Assembly: GCF_003672135.1 (NCBI RefSeq)
Contig: NC_039508.1
Span: 15,635,945 to 15,699,944 of the forward strand
Length of the DNA stretch: 64,000 bases
Direction of reading: 5' to 3'
From: Ooceraea biroi
Lineage: Eukaryota; Arthropoda; Insecta; Hymenoptera; Formicidae
This document shows, piece after piece, positions 11,593 through 24,000 of this stretch. Every line of letters starts with the position of its first letter. The first letter of the stretch is position 1. Under the pieces are notes generated by a model that worked only from the letters and a program-made list of their open reading frames with translations, was not told where the DNA came from and did no database searches. A program made the position numbers and the translations under genes.

Positions 11593-11657
11593 TATAAGAG
11601 GCCGAGCATCGCTCGCGCCGGATTCAGTTTGCCCCGCGGTACCGGCGCCGCGGTCGT
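11593..11657 (+). promoter_or_regulatory. candidate TATA/initiator core promoter
   Basis: TATAAG at 11593-11598 lies 33 bases before the A of an initiator TCAGTTT (11624-11630, predicted +1 at 11626), the expected TATA-to-start spacing. GGTCGT at 11652 fits the downstream promoter element consensus but sits at +27 rather than +28. The surroundings (11.38-12.06 kb) are strongly CpG-rich. Confidence 0.5.
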
Positions 11658-12061
11658 CGTTTCGCGTCGTTACGAATAAACCTCCCTTTTTCGAAGACGG
11701 TAATCCCCGTCATGATGCTCCCCGGCCTCGACTGAGAACTAAAAAGGACAAAAAGAGAAAGAGAGAGAGAAAAAGAGAAAGAGCGAACGAGAAGAGTTCC
11801 TCTTTTCCTCCCCCTCCCCATTCCGCCGTCGTCGACGTCAGCAACGACGTTGCTCTTCCTGGACCACCAGCGTACGTTGACGTAAAAAGAGAACACGGTA
11901 TTACGAACAGCAGTAGTTCTGTCCGTTGTTGCACGGACGTGGTGGTGGTGGTGGTGGTGGCGGCGGCGGCGGCGACAGCGGCTTCTCAGGATCGCCCTCC
12001 GCGGATTGTTCCCTTCTGCGCGGCATGTGGATGTGTCCTGTTACGTGTATTATTTAACTAA
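11626..12061 (+). other. GC-rich candidate leader exon
   Basis: The transcript predicted from the initiator at 11626 would begin with this GC-rich leader. It includes a purine tract of AG repeats (about 11755-11790) and trinucleotide runs of GTG then CGG (about 11940-11972). A 158-codon frame (11585-12061) spans it, but its first ATG lies upstream of the predicted start site and its residues follow low-complexity DNA, so I do not call a protein. A possible donor (GTAAAC) is at 12188. The target gene is unknown; the glutamate receptor 26 kb downstream on the same strand is a candidate. Confidence 0.35.
11940..11972. repeat. (GTG)n(CGG)n trinucleotide repeat
   Basis: About seven GTG units run directly into four CGG/GGC units on the + strand, inside the candidate leader. 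Confidence 0.85.
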
Positions 12062-15059
12062 TAATAGTGAACGCACGTTCCCTATGGTGATGTTTCTATT
12101 TGCATTGCTGAATAATGGGGAACGCCAACGGTGACGGAGCGCGGTCGCTTTTTGGTGTTCGATAGCGGATACGCGACTGCCTGATTGGTAAACCCTGGAT
12201 AAAGCTCTCTTTGGCTGAATGTGTTCATGCGTCGAATATATCTCTTCCCTTCTCTTCTTTTTCTCGTGATGGATAATGATGATAACGTCACTGTTTTTTC
12301 GTTATTATTCGGTGGATGAATCGTTTTATGTTGTCGTTCGTTGTCGTTGGATGCCGATTTGTTACTGTTCCTGATTGTTGAATAAAGAACGAAATTGTTG
12401 TTTGATGGTGGAATGAAGATTTTTCGTTGCTATTTCATGGACGAATGATTTCCGTTGATTATATATTATATGTGAAGCCTTATTTGGTAGTTAATTAGCT
12501 GGATTTGTTTAATAGTTGTTTAAGGAATAATTACTTGCTTAATATTTTGAATAAATGAATAAATATAATCTTGAAGACATATGTGACAGGACATTCTAAA
12601 TATATATGTTTTGTACTTAAATTTATATTAAATTTATATTTAATCACTTGAGTCTCTCAAAAACAGATCAGAGACTAGCCGATTAACGCGAAGCTTTATC
12701 GTTTTTAGTACCTTTCAACACCGTTGTAACCTCTCGTGTTTCTTGCGCGCGAGAACAGCAATCTCTAACGAATTAACTTAACTAATTAAAATACAATTAA
12801 ACCTTCTTACCTTCTCCTAAACCCTGAGCTTAATACAAGATCATATCATTACCGTAAAAGGATTTAACGTTTTCTCTATTTTTGTTGGTTGCGTCGCGGA
12901 GGATTTCGGGGAAATAGGATGTCAGGGCAGTCTCTCTTCATTCGGGAAACCAGAGGGTGGATGGGGATGATGGTGCATTTAGCGCGGGCGTTTGTATCTC
13001 GTTGATGTCCCCGTTGCCTGCTGCAGCACTACGAAAACGCGTTGCTTGCTTTTCGTTTTGCAGCGATATATGCATCGTGCGAAGCGCTTCCGCGATGCTT
13101 AATGTATTAACTACCGGTCGTGTTGATAATGCTTGCATCCGCTAACTTTTTCAAATAAATTCGCCGTAGAAAACATCCGGCGCACGGTTATCGCCTCGAG
13201 AAAGAAATACTCGCGATTTTCCGTGCTTTGCATACCTTTATAGCCTGAAATGATAAATGCTGTCCGCAAGATAAATTCATCCTTTTATTCAAACTTATAC
13301 TCTTTGATTTCTTTGATAAATCTTCGGTTTTTTAAGAAGTTGAGATTCAAATGGATTCTCAATATTTCTATAGTATTCGCGCAAATGGTATAACGACGAG
13401 ATAAGAGCTAAAATAAAATATATCTGGGAGATGATCCTATGGGACTTTGAGGAAACCATTTTATTTCCGTAATTCACTTCGGTGCAAATGTGATAACATC
13501 TCAGCAGACGTCAGCAATATCTCCTCTGTCTGTAAGTAAAAAACAAAAGTGAATCATCCGCGAATAAAGGAGATCTTTGCTTATCGAGAAACCATTGATG
13601 AGTGAGCTGTTATTACAGGATATCACTTGCATGGAAAAGCATCGCGTTGCAGAGATCATTTAATGGCATTTTGTTTGCCTCCGAACCGAGTTTTATCGAC
13701 TACGGAAAGGATTAGAATTTCAACTTTCAAGACTTCTACGCTTTTTAAAACGCTTACGTCAGAGATAATACAATACGTAATATTAAGTAAAATTTAATTA
13801 AAAATTATTAAAGACTCAGACCGTTTTTGCTCAAAATTTATAACAAATATTAATTGTGTCTGTTAATTTTGTTTGTTAACTTTAGAACTTTTGCGAGCAT
13901 GCACTCCAGTTTGCCATGAGTTTCAACTATTGCATGCAAAGTGTACGTATTATTTTTTAATGCAACGTCACATCTAAGTCTGCGATGACAGGTACTTCTC
14001 TCTTTGTGTCTGCGACATTCTGCGACATGATATGCCGACGAGAAAATTTCTTTGAGAAAGTGATAATGGCTTGCGCATTTCAAATAGGCGCTGTTGCGTC
14101 TCTAGGAAAGTGTAATTGAAACAATCATGATCGAATCGATAACACGAAGCCTGGCTTCTATCGGGCGCATAGAACGCCTATAATTCATGTCATGATGGCA
14201 AACATAATTCATTGAGATGGCGAGACTCGAAGACCGATATTCTAAAGAGGGTTCACTTTATGCAATACATAAGTTATATAGACTGTCCCAGAAATCGCGC
14301 ACTTTCTGTCAGCTATAAATTGCTTGGGGAATATTCAATTGATTTACATCGAACAAATATTTAAAAGTATTAATTCCTCTCACAATTCCTTAATATTCAT
14401 AACAGATATTTTTTTATTTAATTGTGCTAAGCAAAATGTATCGACAGAATTGACATTTATTTGCAGAATACTTTTGATAATCTTTATTTTGTATGCGATG
14501 TAGCTTACTTGCAGTGCGCAGAAATTTATTGCATATGACAGATACTCGTAACATCGCATATACGGTACGGTAATGCGCGACAGGAGAAATATGCCTGAGT
14601 AACTATAAATCGTAGCGCCCATCCGCACCGAAAAGTATTTATGACTTTGCCGAACGTACGTGTGCTACGATGGTAGCAGCGTCGCATAAAAATCCACGGT
14701 ACAATCTCATAAGACATAGTAGAAGCACAAGATGTCTTTAACTGATCTTTGATATAACATAGTGAAATGAAATCCCTTTCGCGTGTTCACACTTCGCGTA
14801 GGATTACAACAAGCTTGAAACAAAATTCCTGATGTTATGTGTAAAAAACCTCTTTTAATGTTTTATATGTTTTAGTAATTTTATATTCTTAAATATTCTG
14901 AGAATTATATCTTAATTTATACATGATAATATTATGTAAAATGAAGCAATTTAATTCATGTGACATAAAAATGAAGATTCAAAATTTATCCAATAATCGC
15001 ACTTTGATTTTTGGATGATGGTCAAATGGAAATTTAAAAGTGATATAATTTTTTTATAA
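12062..15059. other. noncoding stretch, nothing recognised
   Basis: AT-rich DNA with a CpG-richer island at about 12.88-13.2 kb. Open frames of 60-82 codons occur on both strands; none resembles a known family or has convincing splice boundaries. Confidence 0.45.
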
Positions 15060-15310
15060 TTAACGATTTATGCGAAGGATCCATTATTCCGTGATTGTTT
15101 TGCTGGGTATAAAACGAAATACGGTCTTACGAAAGAAATGCATCGTTGCCGGGAAGTCGCGTGCGAGTCGTACGAGTTCGATAGTAAGGACTACGGGGAG
15201 ACATTTGTCGATTTTATGAAGATGCATTGGAAGTTGCCAATGCCGATATCGGTCCAGTAAATTTCGATCAGGCCAATGTTAATCTTGGGAATGGCTATCA
15301 CTCGGAATGA
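15060..15310 (+). pseudogene. possible coding remnant with a C1q-like segment
   Basis: Two overlapping + strand frames are open: 15060-15257 (66 codons) and 15188-15307 (40 codons). The second contains IGPVNFDQANVNLGNGY, which resembles the start of a C1q/TNF-like domain (FDx3VNxGNxF/Y, as in cerebellins and C1q-like proteins). It ends at a TGA (15308-15310), and the usual GxFTAP-type strand is not found after it. If genuine, it is a truncated or frameshifted remnant, or an exon fragment whose splice sites I cannot place. The resemblance is short and by eye only; chance is a real alternative. Confidence 0.25.
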
Positions 15311-17080
15311 TCGTGTACTCGGAACGAGGCGAGGTCGAAGGCCGAGTTAAATCTCCGCTAAACCACTTAGCGATCGCCGTGAGAGAACTCGCTTTGCGAT
15401 TCCGCTCACCTCCCCTTCGGATCAGTGATCTCATACTGCAGCAGTAGAAGCAACGGTGAGGAAAATGATGGGTTTATGTACTTCTCCTCTCATCTCAAGT
15501 GGATTAAAACGAAAATGTAAAAGATTACTTCAAATACCATCAAAAATCTATAATACCAATTTCAAATACAATTTCTACAGTGTCCACTTGTAATATTTAA
15601 AACTGTAATTTATATAAATTTTACCTTTCAACTCGATATCTGTAAATATTATTTCCAATAAAATCCGAAATATGATATTTACGGCACGATGCAATAATCG
15701 GAAATCGAAAATGCAGACTTCGTTTTTCAAATATAATTAAAATTTTTTAGGTATACATTTTTACGCGTCAATTAAATTTCAGATTTAATTCTAGAATTTT
15801 AATTATTTTAGTTTATTTATTATTTATCGAATTTGAAGCAATACATTTAAGACTTATTCACGTTTAAATCGTACTCTTCTAATGTCTAGATCTTTCGAGG
15901 CAATGGATTAATCGCGGATTCTCCATTGTGTTTCATCATAGGATGCGCGACGTAGTTGGGTGTGAGAATACACGTTCACGTTGCATCATGTAAATTCGTT
16001 CGGGTTGGAACGTGCAAATTTATCTTCAAGGTTCGGGACAGTACACGAGCGGTGCGCGATTCGCATTTATAAATTCGGCGACTGCACTCGCGGACACGTA
16101 TGTACGTCATGCGGAAGCGCACGTACGCAAACTATCTCCCGAAATAACGTTCTGGAGAGAGATAGAGAGTTTCTTTCGGTGCCTGTACACCTCGTGCTCC
16201 AGAAAATACCATACCATAATGTAACACGACAGATAATAATGTAACGACATGAGTTCCATCGCGCGATTCTGTCTCCGTGAAATTCACGCGACCATCATCA
16301 CGCTCCACTTGCAATTTGCATACCGTATCTTCAATTTGTTATACTGTCGAGCTTTTCTTCGGTCAGTCAATCAGGGTTTCATAAAGTTTTATTACTTGGT
16401 GTGAGAAATTCAAGATGATAAATTTAATCGTTAGTTTGGCTATACATTTTGATTTACATGGCGCATTTTATGTGATTACCATATTGGCACATGGCGTCTG
16501 GTATCGGTCCCATCATAATCAACGCGCGCTTTATGCATCTATAAATTGTCTTTTGATATTGGATTACGCGAGACAAGCAGCATGAATATCATCGACTGTT
16601 AAAGATAATAGCGAAGCAATCGACGATGCTACGGCAGGGGTATTATAGTTAATTATTGCTCATATTAACTGGCGGCATCAATTTAACACTGCTGCATTAA
16701 CGCCGCTAGGTAATACGCATTTCTATACGAAACTGCTCAAATGTGTTGATGTTTCCGTCGTTCAATTAAATTCGAATTTGATAAATCGATAGACATCGAT
16801 AGATAAATTTTCTTGTTTCCAGTTATTTCCTTGATTTGTTTCATCGAATTTCATCAATTGTTCTATCGAAAAGAATAAGGCACGAATATTGGATGCATGT
16901 TAGTATGGAAATCAGTGAAATGTACAAAAACTACAAGGAAAATCCAAAATGGAAGAAATTTCTTTTATTTGTACCTGGCATAAATTTGAATTTTTTATCG
17001 ACGAAAAATCAACTCCCCATTTCGAGTGGTGAGAAAATTCAACGTGACGTGATAACTTCCGCAAACCTACATTTCATTGC

Positions 17081-17106
17081 ATTTGCATTTGCATTTGCAT
17101 TTGCAT
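17081..17106. promoter_or_regulatory. four overlapping POU octamers (ATTTGCAT)
   Basis: A hexanucleotide repeat ATTTGC gives four overlapping copies of ATTTGCAT, the reverse complement of the POU octamer ATGCAAAT, starting at 17081, 17087, 17093 and 17099. Single octamers occur nearby at 18017-18024 and in the upstream flank near 16313. Function is inferred; it may be only a microsatellite. Confidence 0.3.
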
Positions 17107-17136
17107 CGTTCACACAAAACACGTATCTAAACTTTC

Positions 17137-17160
<24 letters not shown>
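17137..17160. repeat. (AT)n microsatellite
   Basis: About twelve AT dinucleotides, roughly 30 bases after the octamer array. Confidence 0.9.
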
Positions 17161-17167
<7 letters not shown>

Positions 17168-17424
17168 CGTGCTATAATGTTTAAATCAAATATTTTAAAT
17201 TCGTTATTTCTTCGTTTTATATTCCGTATATTTTGTACTAAATCTGACTTAACTAATCATATCAGGTAAAAAGAATGATAAAATATATTTTTGATATATA
17301 ACATTTTAAAATAAAATCTGTAATAAAATGAAAAATTGAGTAATTAAGTTTTTTTTAATTATAATAATGCATTTCTAGATTATAAGAGTGAGTGTACGGA
17401 ATACTTTTCAAACTGGTCCCTGAA

Positions 17425-17603
17425 CTAACTACGGCTCGCGATTTTTAATGTAAGTGGGTTAGACCATCGTACGAAGTTCTTAAGCGGGATTAAAGTTAAT
17501 TCAAACCAATCACGGAGTTCTTTAATAATCAGCTGTGTAAAGATCTCTAGCTCTTTAGTTTTCAAGCCGAATTTCCAATTTACTTCTTCTTGCAGAAAGC
17601 CAC
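17425..17603 (-). other. exon-like open frame of unknown identity
   Basis: On the minus strand a pyrimidine-rich acceptor (TTCCTTCAATCTTTTAG) ends at 17604, followed by 59 codons open to a stop at 17425. The frame begins GFLQEEVNWKFGLKTKELEI and includes LRDWFELTLIPLKNF. Composition is protein-like and charged, unlike most random frames here, but I recognise no family, upstream exon or poly(A) signal. It could be a terminal exon, a retro-fragment or chance. Confidence 0.2.
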
Positions 17604-19028
17604 CTAAAAGATTGAAGGAATTAAAAAGATATTTGACAGATATTAATGACTTCAATAAACCAAAAGTTTCAATACTTTATATAAGACGTTAAAAAAAGAA
17701 ATATAAAATTGTATATTATATTATAAGATTATACATTTTCTAAAACATTGATACATGTCCCGTTATTTACAATTCGTGTCACTATATATTTTGACTAAGA
17801 CAATGCAAGCAAAATCAGACATTTCTTCCTAAAAAAGATAGCTTAAATAACATATTAGAACATTTTTTCTTCACCAATTAATGTCGTTAATGCCTGTTTT
17901 AGTGTAACTGCCGGCGGTTATTGCCAGTGGTAACATCCAACGCTGGTCTTCCGCTCGTTACGCATTTCGCGCTTGTCGGGAATCTGCCAGCTCTATAATC
18001 GCCTTGACCGATATAAATGCAAATGCAAAATGAAGTTGATACACCATTCTGAACACGATCAGAAATCGAAATGTTGCACCAAACCAATGCATTGTGCGCG
18101 ATTATTATGCGTGGCTGTGATTGCAAGTAAATCTCCAATGGTGGACGATAATACTTGTCAACTTTAATTTACACTCGATTTGTGTGCCGCGATATTGTCG
18201 ATGAAATGGGATTCGAACACAGTTAACAGTGATTTAAAAACGACGACTTAAAACTGCAGACAAGAGTAAGACATTTACTGGGCGATATCAAGTATCATAA
18301 TAAAGCCGTAATTAAGTTCCCTTTTTTGTTGGGAGAATATTCGCAAAATTCAATTCTATAAATACGGAAGTAACAAACAGAGATTCTGTGAAAACAAATC
18401 TTGCAATAAGTCTCTCATGAATATGTGTAATATCATACTAAATCTCTGCCGCGGGTACAATGACCGATGAAGCAAGGAGAAACATCTTTCAGCAACAAGA
18501 CGTTCTCCAATTACTCGCGGATTAAACATCACGGATGTAGTTTCGAGGCGGACGTTGCAGCGTGCGGCTGTACCGCATCTCCGCAAACAGGCCACAAGGT
18601 ACACGAGACGCATAACTCGTAGTTGCACGTCCGGCCAAAATGGAGCCGCGGGTATATCGATTATGGCATTTCGTCTCAGGTTTCCGGCAACCATTGAGCT
18701 ATCCAGGCAGCTTCAAGGCAATGCATATCAAAGTAGCCGCATTTCGATAAAAGCTCTTAATCCTCTGGCACCGTTTCTTGTGATGCTCTCGACTATTGAC
18801 GTCATCATTTCCATTCATCAATATGCACACTGCCACACGCAAATCAAAAGTAAGAAGGAATAATATAAGAAACCTGATTATATTGAAAGCTAAAAAGATA
18901 TATTATGTACAAGACAAATTGAAAATAACTGTTATTTAGTTTTATTATATACGTGCAAGTGTTATGTGTATTAGATATTAAAAAGTTTTGGCATTCATCA
19001 ATATGCATTTACGTATCTTGAATGATAA

Positions 19029-19050
19029 AAAGCGACGCTTTTGTCGCTTT
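19029..19050. other. small perfect hairpin
   Basis: AAAGCGAC (19029-19036) and GTCGCTTT (19043-19050) form an 8-bp stem around a six-base loop. No function is indicated. Confidence 0.5.
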
Positions 19051-20998
19051 ACATGAAGCTAGAGAACATTTGTAACAGTTCAGAAAGAAAAACGATATTT
19101 TATCTGAACGTGCTACTCATGTGTCACGTTTACGGGCGATTAAAGGCAGAGCCATGCGACTTTGAGCCGCATCAACCGTTAACACTTTTTCGTAGGGAAA
19201 TGGCGCTTTGACCGACATCGTAATCCGCTGGCGGCCCGTATCATTTATAACGACCATTAATTTCCGATTTGCTTTGAGCCATCGAATGCCAATTCGATTT
19301 AACTCACGGACGAATTTATTCCTGGTTTGCGTTGCAGCTTGATCTATCTCTTTTACCATTAACACTCAGATTTCGTCATTGAATGACTCGAAGAGAACAA
19401 AGGATCAGTTTATCTCGAATGGAATCGCCGATAGTGCTGGGACACGTGGTGTAGCCTCGTCATGTCGAAAATTTCGCGAAAGTGACGAGCAAATAGTTAA
19501 TTGAGTTTACACTATTATGTTACATAGCGCGTGCAACGTATGGAGCCTAAATCATTTAGCTACATAAATTATTTAGTTGCATATGATAATGAGAAATTAT
19601 CGTAAAAGTGATTATTGCTTTACATTCAAAACGTGTAAAATTCGGATTCGCATAAAATATATTGTTTTGTAATAACAGAATAAATAGGATTAAATCTTCA
19701 TGCGCACGAAAATTGCATTTACGCAATTTAATTTTATTAAATATAAATTTATTACAAAATGATGATTGTGCAATATGTTGCCTTTGCATTTCTTTACATT
19801 TCGTATAACGAGATGCTCTTTCGATGAACGATATATGAGTTTCGTTTATCACAAAGTCAAGTATGAAGTATGCTAAGTGTTAAAATGTGTACATCGTATA
19901 AACTTGTACTCACGTCGTACATAAATTTATGGAGCTTTGAAAGTTAGCTTTCATTTCCATCTTAGGATAAACGGCTTATGTGCATGATGACACGGAGGAA
20001 GAGAAATGCGAGCGGAAGGGGTCCATCACCACTCGATCTATAAACAAAACCTTCGTCGGTTTCATAGTCTGTGAAAGGTGCTTTTTGGTGATACATGCGG
20101 TTTAGCCGAGAGGAAATCGTGGTTCTCGTATATTATCCGCGGCTCTCTTCGCTTGACTCGGATGCCCATTCTCATTTTAATGCTATTCTTTGCCTATCTC
20201 GCATATCTGCTAAATAATCCGCCATAATGGGAGATTATAAATCCTGCTGTCATATTTTCACTGACCTCATTAATTATTAGCAAATGATTGATGTCTTTAT
20301 AAATTAAAGAATTGTTAATTCAGTATTAACCAGATTATTGGAAGATTCATAAAATATTGGATAATTATTTTCTCATATCTCCGCCTATAATTTTAAATTA
20401 TGGATTTCCTGATTTTACGTAAGATTCTTATTAGCTGATTGCAACATATGAAACAATGCAATTTTTTCAGATTTGGTTGTTATATAGGATATAATGTCAT
20501 AATATAATTTACTTCGCATCTCACAATTTGTCGTGTATTGAATATACACGATAATCCATTATTAAATAATTTAATTCTCTACAACGTATATAATAATATA
20601 AGTAATATAGTAATGAGTTGAATCGATATTGTTGAATATTATATTATAACACACAGATATACGATCGCTTTCAAATGAACATAAAATTATTAAGCATAAT
20701 ATCTTGGAAAACAAATTTGGTGTTAATGGGTACCGACGTATATTAATGGGTACAATTGGTCAAAAGCTTAACATAAATTATACAATTATCGACTGGTCAT
20801 CGCAGGAAATTGAAATTCACCAGTGTTCGTTCGAAATAGCGAATGTGAATTCTGTTCCATATCTCACGTCGATCAATTATACACGCATCGTTCGAAATGC
20901 ATACAGTTTCCAGAATGTCTCGCCAAGAAACTTTCTTGTCCCTTTGGACTTTCGACATTCAAGCGCGCGCGCCCAATCCTTAAATCCCCCGCAAGCGC

Positions 20999-20999
20999 A

Positions 21000-21039
<40 letters not shown>
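20999..21039. repeat. (CT)n microsatellite
   Basis: About forty bases of CT repeat with one interruption. It explains the Ser/Leu-rich segments of the long frames predicted over 20.7-21.4 kb, which I do not call as genes. Confidence 0.9.
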
Positions 21040-24000
21040 GTTTATCCCTGCGAACCTCCGTGCAATTTCGATCAAATCAACGAAACGCACGAGCGACTCA
21101 CGTCGCGAATATCGACGAGAATATTGCGACGCGCGGTCGGAATGCAAATGTCGAAGATACGACGAGCGGCATGGTTCTTGAGTGTTTTCGGTTTCCTTCT
21201 TGTTCTTTGGGGAGTCTAGTCTTCTTGCAGCAAGAAAATTGGCCTTTCGTATTCCGATGCTTTAGAGCTGCTTGTTTGCCTAACTCGTTATCCATTGTTA
21301 CTTTCTGCTACTCTGCAGCAGATTCTTGTTCTATTCATGACAGACTCGAGTGCGTCCAGGTTCAGAACGTGATTGAAGCTATCATGTAGCGATATTACTG
21401 TTACACAGTATGTGATTGAGTGGGAAAATTCAAAGAGCAGCCATTGGTTACGTAACTCTATTAACTCTGCTCCATTAACAATTCAACTTCATTAAACGAC
21501 CTGCAATTCGGCGCAGCAATAATTGCCTAAAATGTGAAAACAACAAGATGAATTTTTATTACATTCATAATTGTGTTACGATGTGTGAATCGCGAAATAT
21601 TAGAAACACTATTATATTTTTATTGCTGAACAATTCTTTAAAGCTTATCCCGCGATTAAATTTTTTAATTTTTTACATTAGTAATGTCGCTATAAAATGC
21701 TTTGTTCTTAAATTACACAATTTTGACATTTAAAGGTTTAAATCAATTATCAGTCAAATGAAATAAGATTTAATAATTCCATATCCAATATGCTAGCCAA
21801 TATGTTACTGAAAGAGCGAAGAAAAAATTTGATAGCGGAAAACAATATCACGCACAATACATTTCATAACCGAAGAGACCACTAAAATTTAAAGCATCAG
21901 GCAAATATTCCGTTTGGAATTCGAAATCGGAGCGCCAATGCGACACATCCACTCCGCGCTTGATCAATAAATATTTCTCTATCTTTTTCCACGAATCAAC
22001 GTGCGAAAAAAGTTATACGCGAATCCTTCGCGCTTTATGACCACGAAGTAATCTGTTCGAAAAAGAAGCGCGCGAGAACCTTTTTCACGGACAAATTGCT
22101 CATGCTCCTGTCTTCGAATTTTCAATTCCGGGGCGTCGATAAAGTCTCGACGCCCCGCATTCCTGTTAAGAAAGCTTCCGGATTTTCTTGCACTCCCGCG
22201 GAATCACAAAGACGATAACGTCCTCCCGCATCATTCCCTTATAGCTTTTTCCATCGGAATCTGCGGAAATGGCCAAGTTCATTTACAATATCATGACGTA
22301 GCAGGAATTACTGTGCCTAAGGAGACAAATTATCTGAGAACGAATCTATCTTTTTATGTAATTGAACGTAAAAGAATATATATTCCAATGAATATGAGAA
22401 CTTTATTGTATATTTTTAGTAAATCGAACAGTATTTATTGGACAATCTTTTGTTAATTAAATTTCATGGTTATAGCATTGTGATAATTTTGATATTATTA
22501 ATTGTAAATAGAGTATTTAAGTTACGCGTCTTGCCGGAAATCATCGTGGCATTATTTCATTTCGATAATACCGATAATAATATCGATGTAACACTCTGAT
22601 CGAAATATGTTAACAGTTGTACAGTTTGTTTTCTTAGAATAAAGAGAGCTTAAGGAGATCTAGTCGCAATTAGAAGATAAATCCTAACTAATCTATATAG
22701 GCTTTTGTGTATCCAAGAATATATCCAAGGAGTTCTTATCGTGCCGGAATGTCAGAGATGGAACATTATCGCGCTTTAAAACATTATGGATCATAAGCAC
22801 GTCGTCGAGAAAATCAATAAGAATTGTACGAGGAAGCTGAGGGAAAACGTGAAGGCGCGGAAAGTTAACGATGCGGCAGGCATCGAAAGTACTACGAGAT
22901 GAAGATAGAGGGTCGAAAGTAGTTGAATCCGTTTCTTACTCTATTATCTCTATCTGTCTAATCTATTAAGAGAATAACTTAACTTTCGTCGTTCCAGCCG
23001 AAAGTTTAGCAGCCAGTTTAGCATCGCATCTTGCGATTTTGTTCGACTAAACATAAAGTAGCTTTTTATCAATCTTTCTTCATCATGTGTATGTTTTATG
23101 TTTTCAAAAATTTATAACATTTGTTTTAAATTATAATGATTCAAAAGAAAATGGAAAATTCTGTTTTTATCTTTGCAACTTTGAATAATTTTACAGAGTG
23201 ATAGAAAGCCAAGATTTAACTTTGAAAAGCAAATACGCTTCAATAAAAGAAAAAGTTTGATCGCGCGTAAAAAGATGGATCACAAACATCGTAAAAATTT
23301 ATAGCAGTCGTTGAAAAAATTGAAGTTAGAATAACGCATTTTTCTCAAAACAATTTTCTTCTTATTTCTTATTTCGGGAAAATTGAAACGCGTAAACTTT
23401 GTCTTAAATAATTACGTCGTACTCGCGTGCAAGAGATATGGGCTCTGCGTTAAATTGCGGAATGATACACGCAATTTACTTTAGTACTTTGCTCACTGGA
23501 GAACATCTAGTAGAATTCGTGTTAACATATTGATCTAATCACATCGATTGCCGGCTACCACGCTACGCTCCGGGAAAGAAGTGGTCCGGAAGGGGTTTAA
23601 ATTACTCGCAGAAATTGCACGGTGGCCCGTATCGGGGGTTGTTGAGAGAACACTCGACTCTAAGTTCCGTGGTGTGTCCTCCCTAATTGGTTTTCCGTGT
23701 ACATCGCCGTGTATTCCTCAACGATCCTGACAGACATCGCGAACAAGGAATGCGAGGATTGTGCTTACTCATTTGGCCACGTAGAGTTGCGCAGCAGGAC
23801 CGCTTGACAATAACGACTACGATGTTGGGCACACATGTGACAAATCGTCCTGAAACGTTCGGTCTTGCGTCACGTAGATTAGAATGCCGAAGCAGGTACG
23901 ATACGATTGATGCATTCGCGATTTTGAATATCGGTACAAAATATTAATATATCGGCGCGGCTACCATAATTTCAATTATTTAATGAAAATCACAGAAAAA

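Larger units (their letters stand above)
15311..20990. other. noncoding stretch with scattered motifs
   Basis: AT-rich DNA alternates with CpG-richer patches (15.3-15.45, 15.95-16.3, 17.9-18.1, 18.45-18.8 and 19.1-19.5 kb). Separately listed items are the octamer array (17.08 kb), an exon-like minus-strand frame (17.4-17.6 kb) and a small hairpin (19.03 kb). Other open frames are not convincing. Confidence 0.4.

Noticed and set aside
11585..12061. 158-codon + strand frame
   Set aside because: It is open because of GC-rich and trinucleotide repeat DNA, and its Val/Ala runs come from the GTG/CGG repeat. No family resemblance.
20704..21389. Two overlapping frames of 171 and 188 codons
   Set aside because: Both run through a (CT)n tract giving Ser/Leu repeats; the rest is unlike any protein family and the frames compete.
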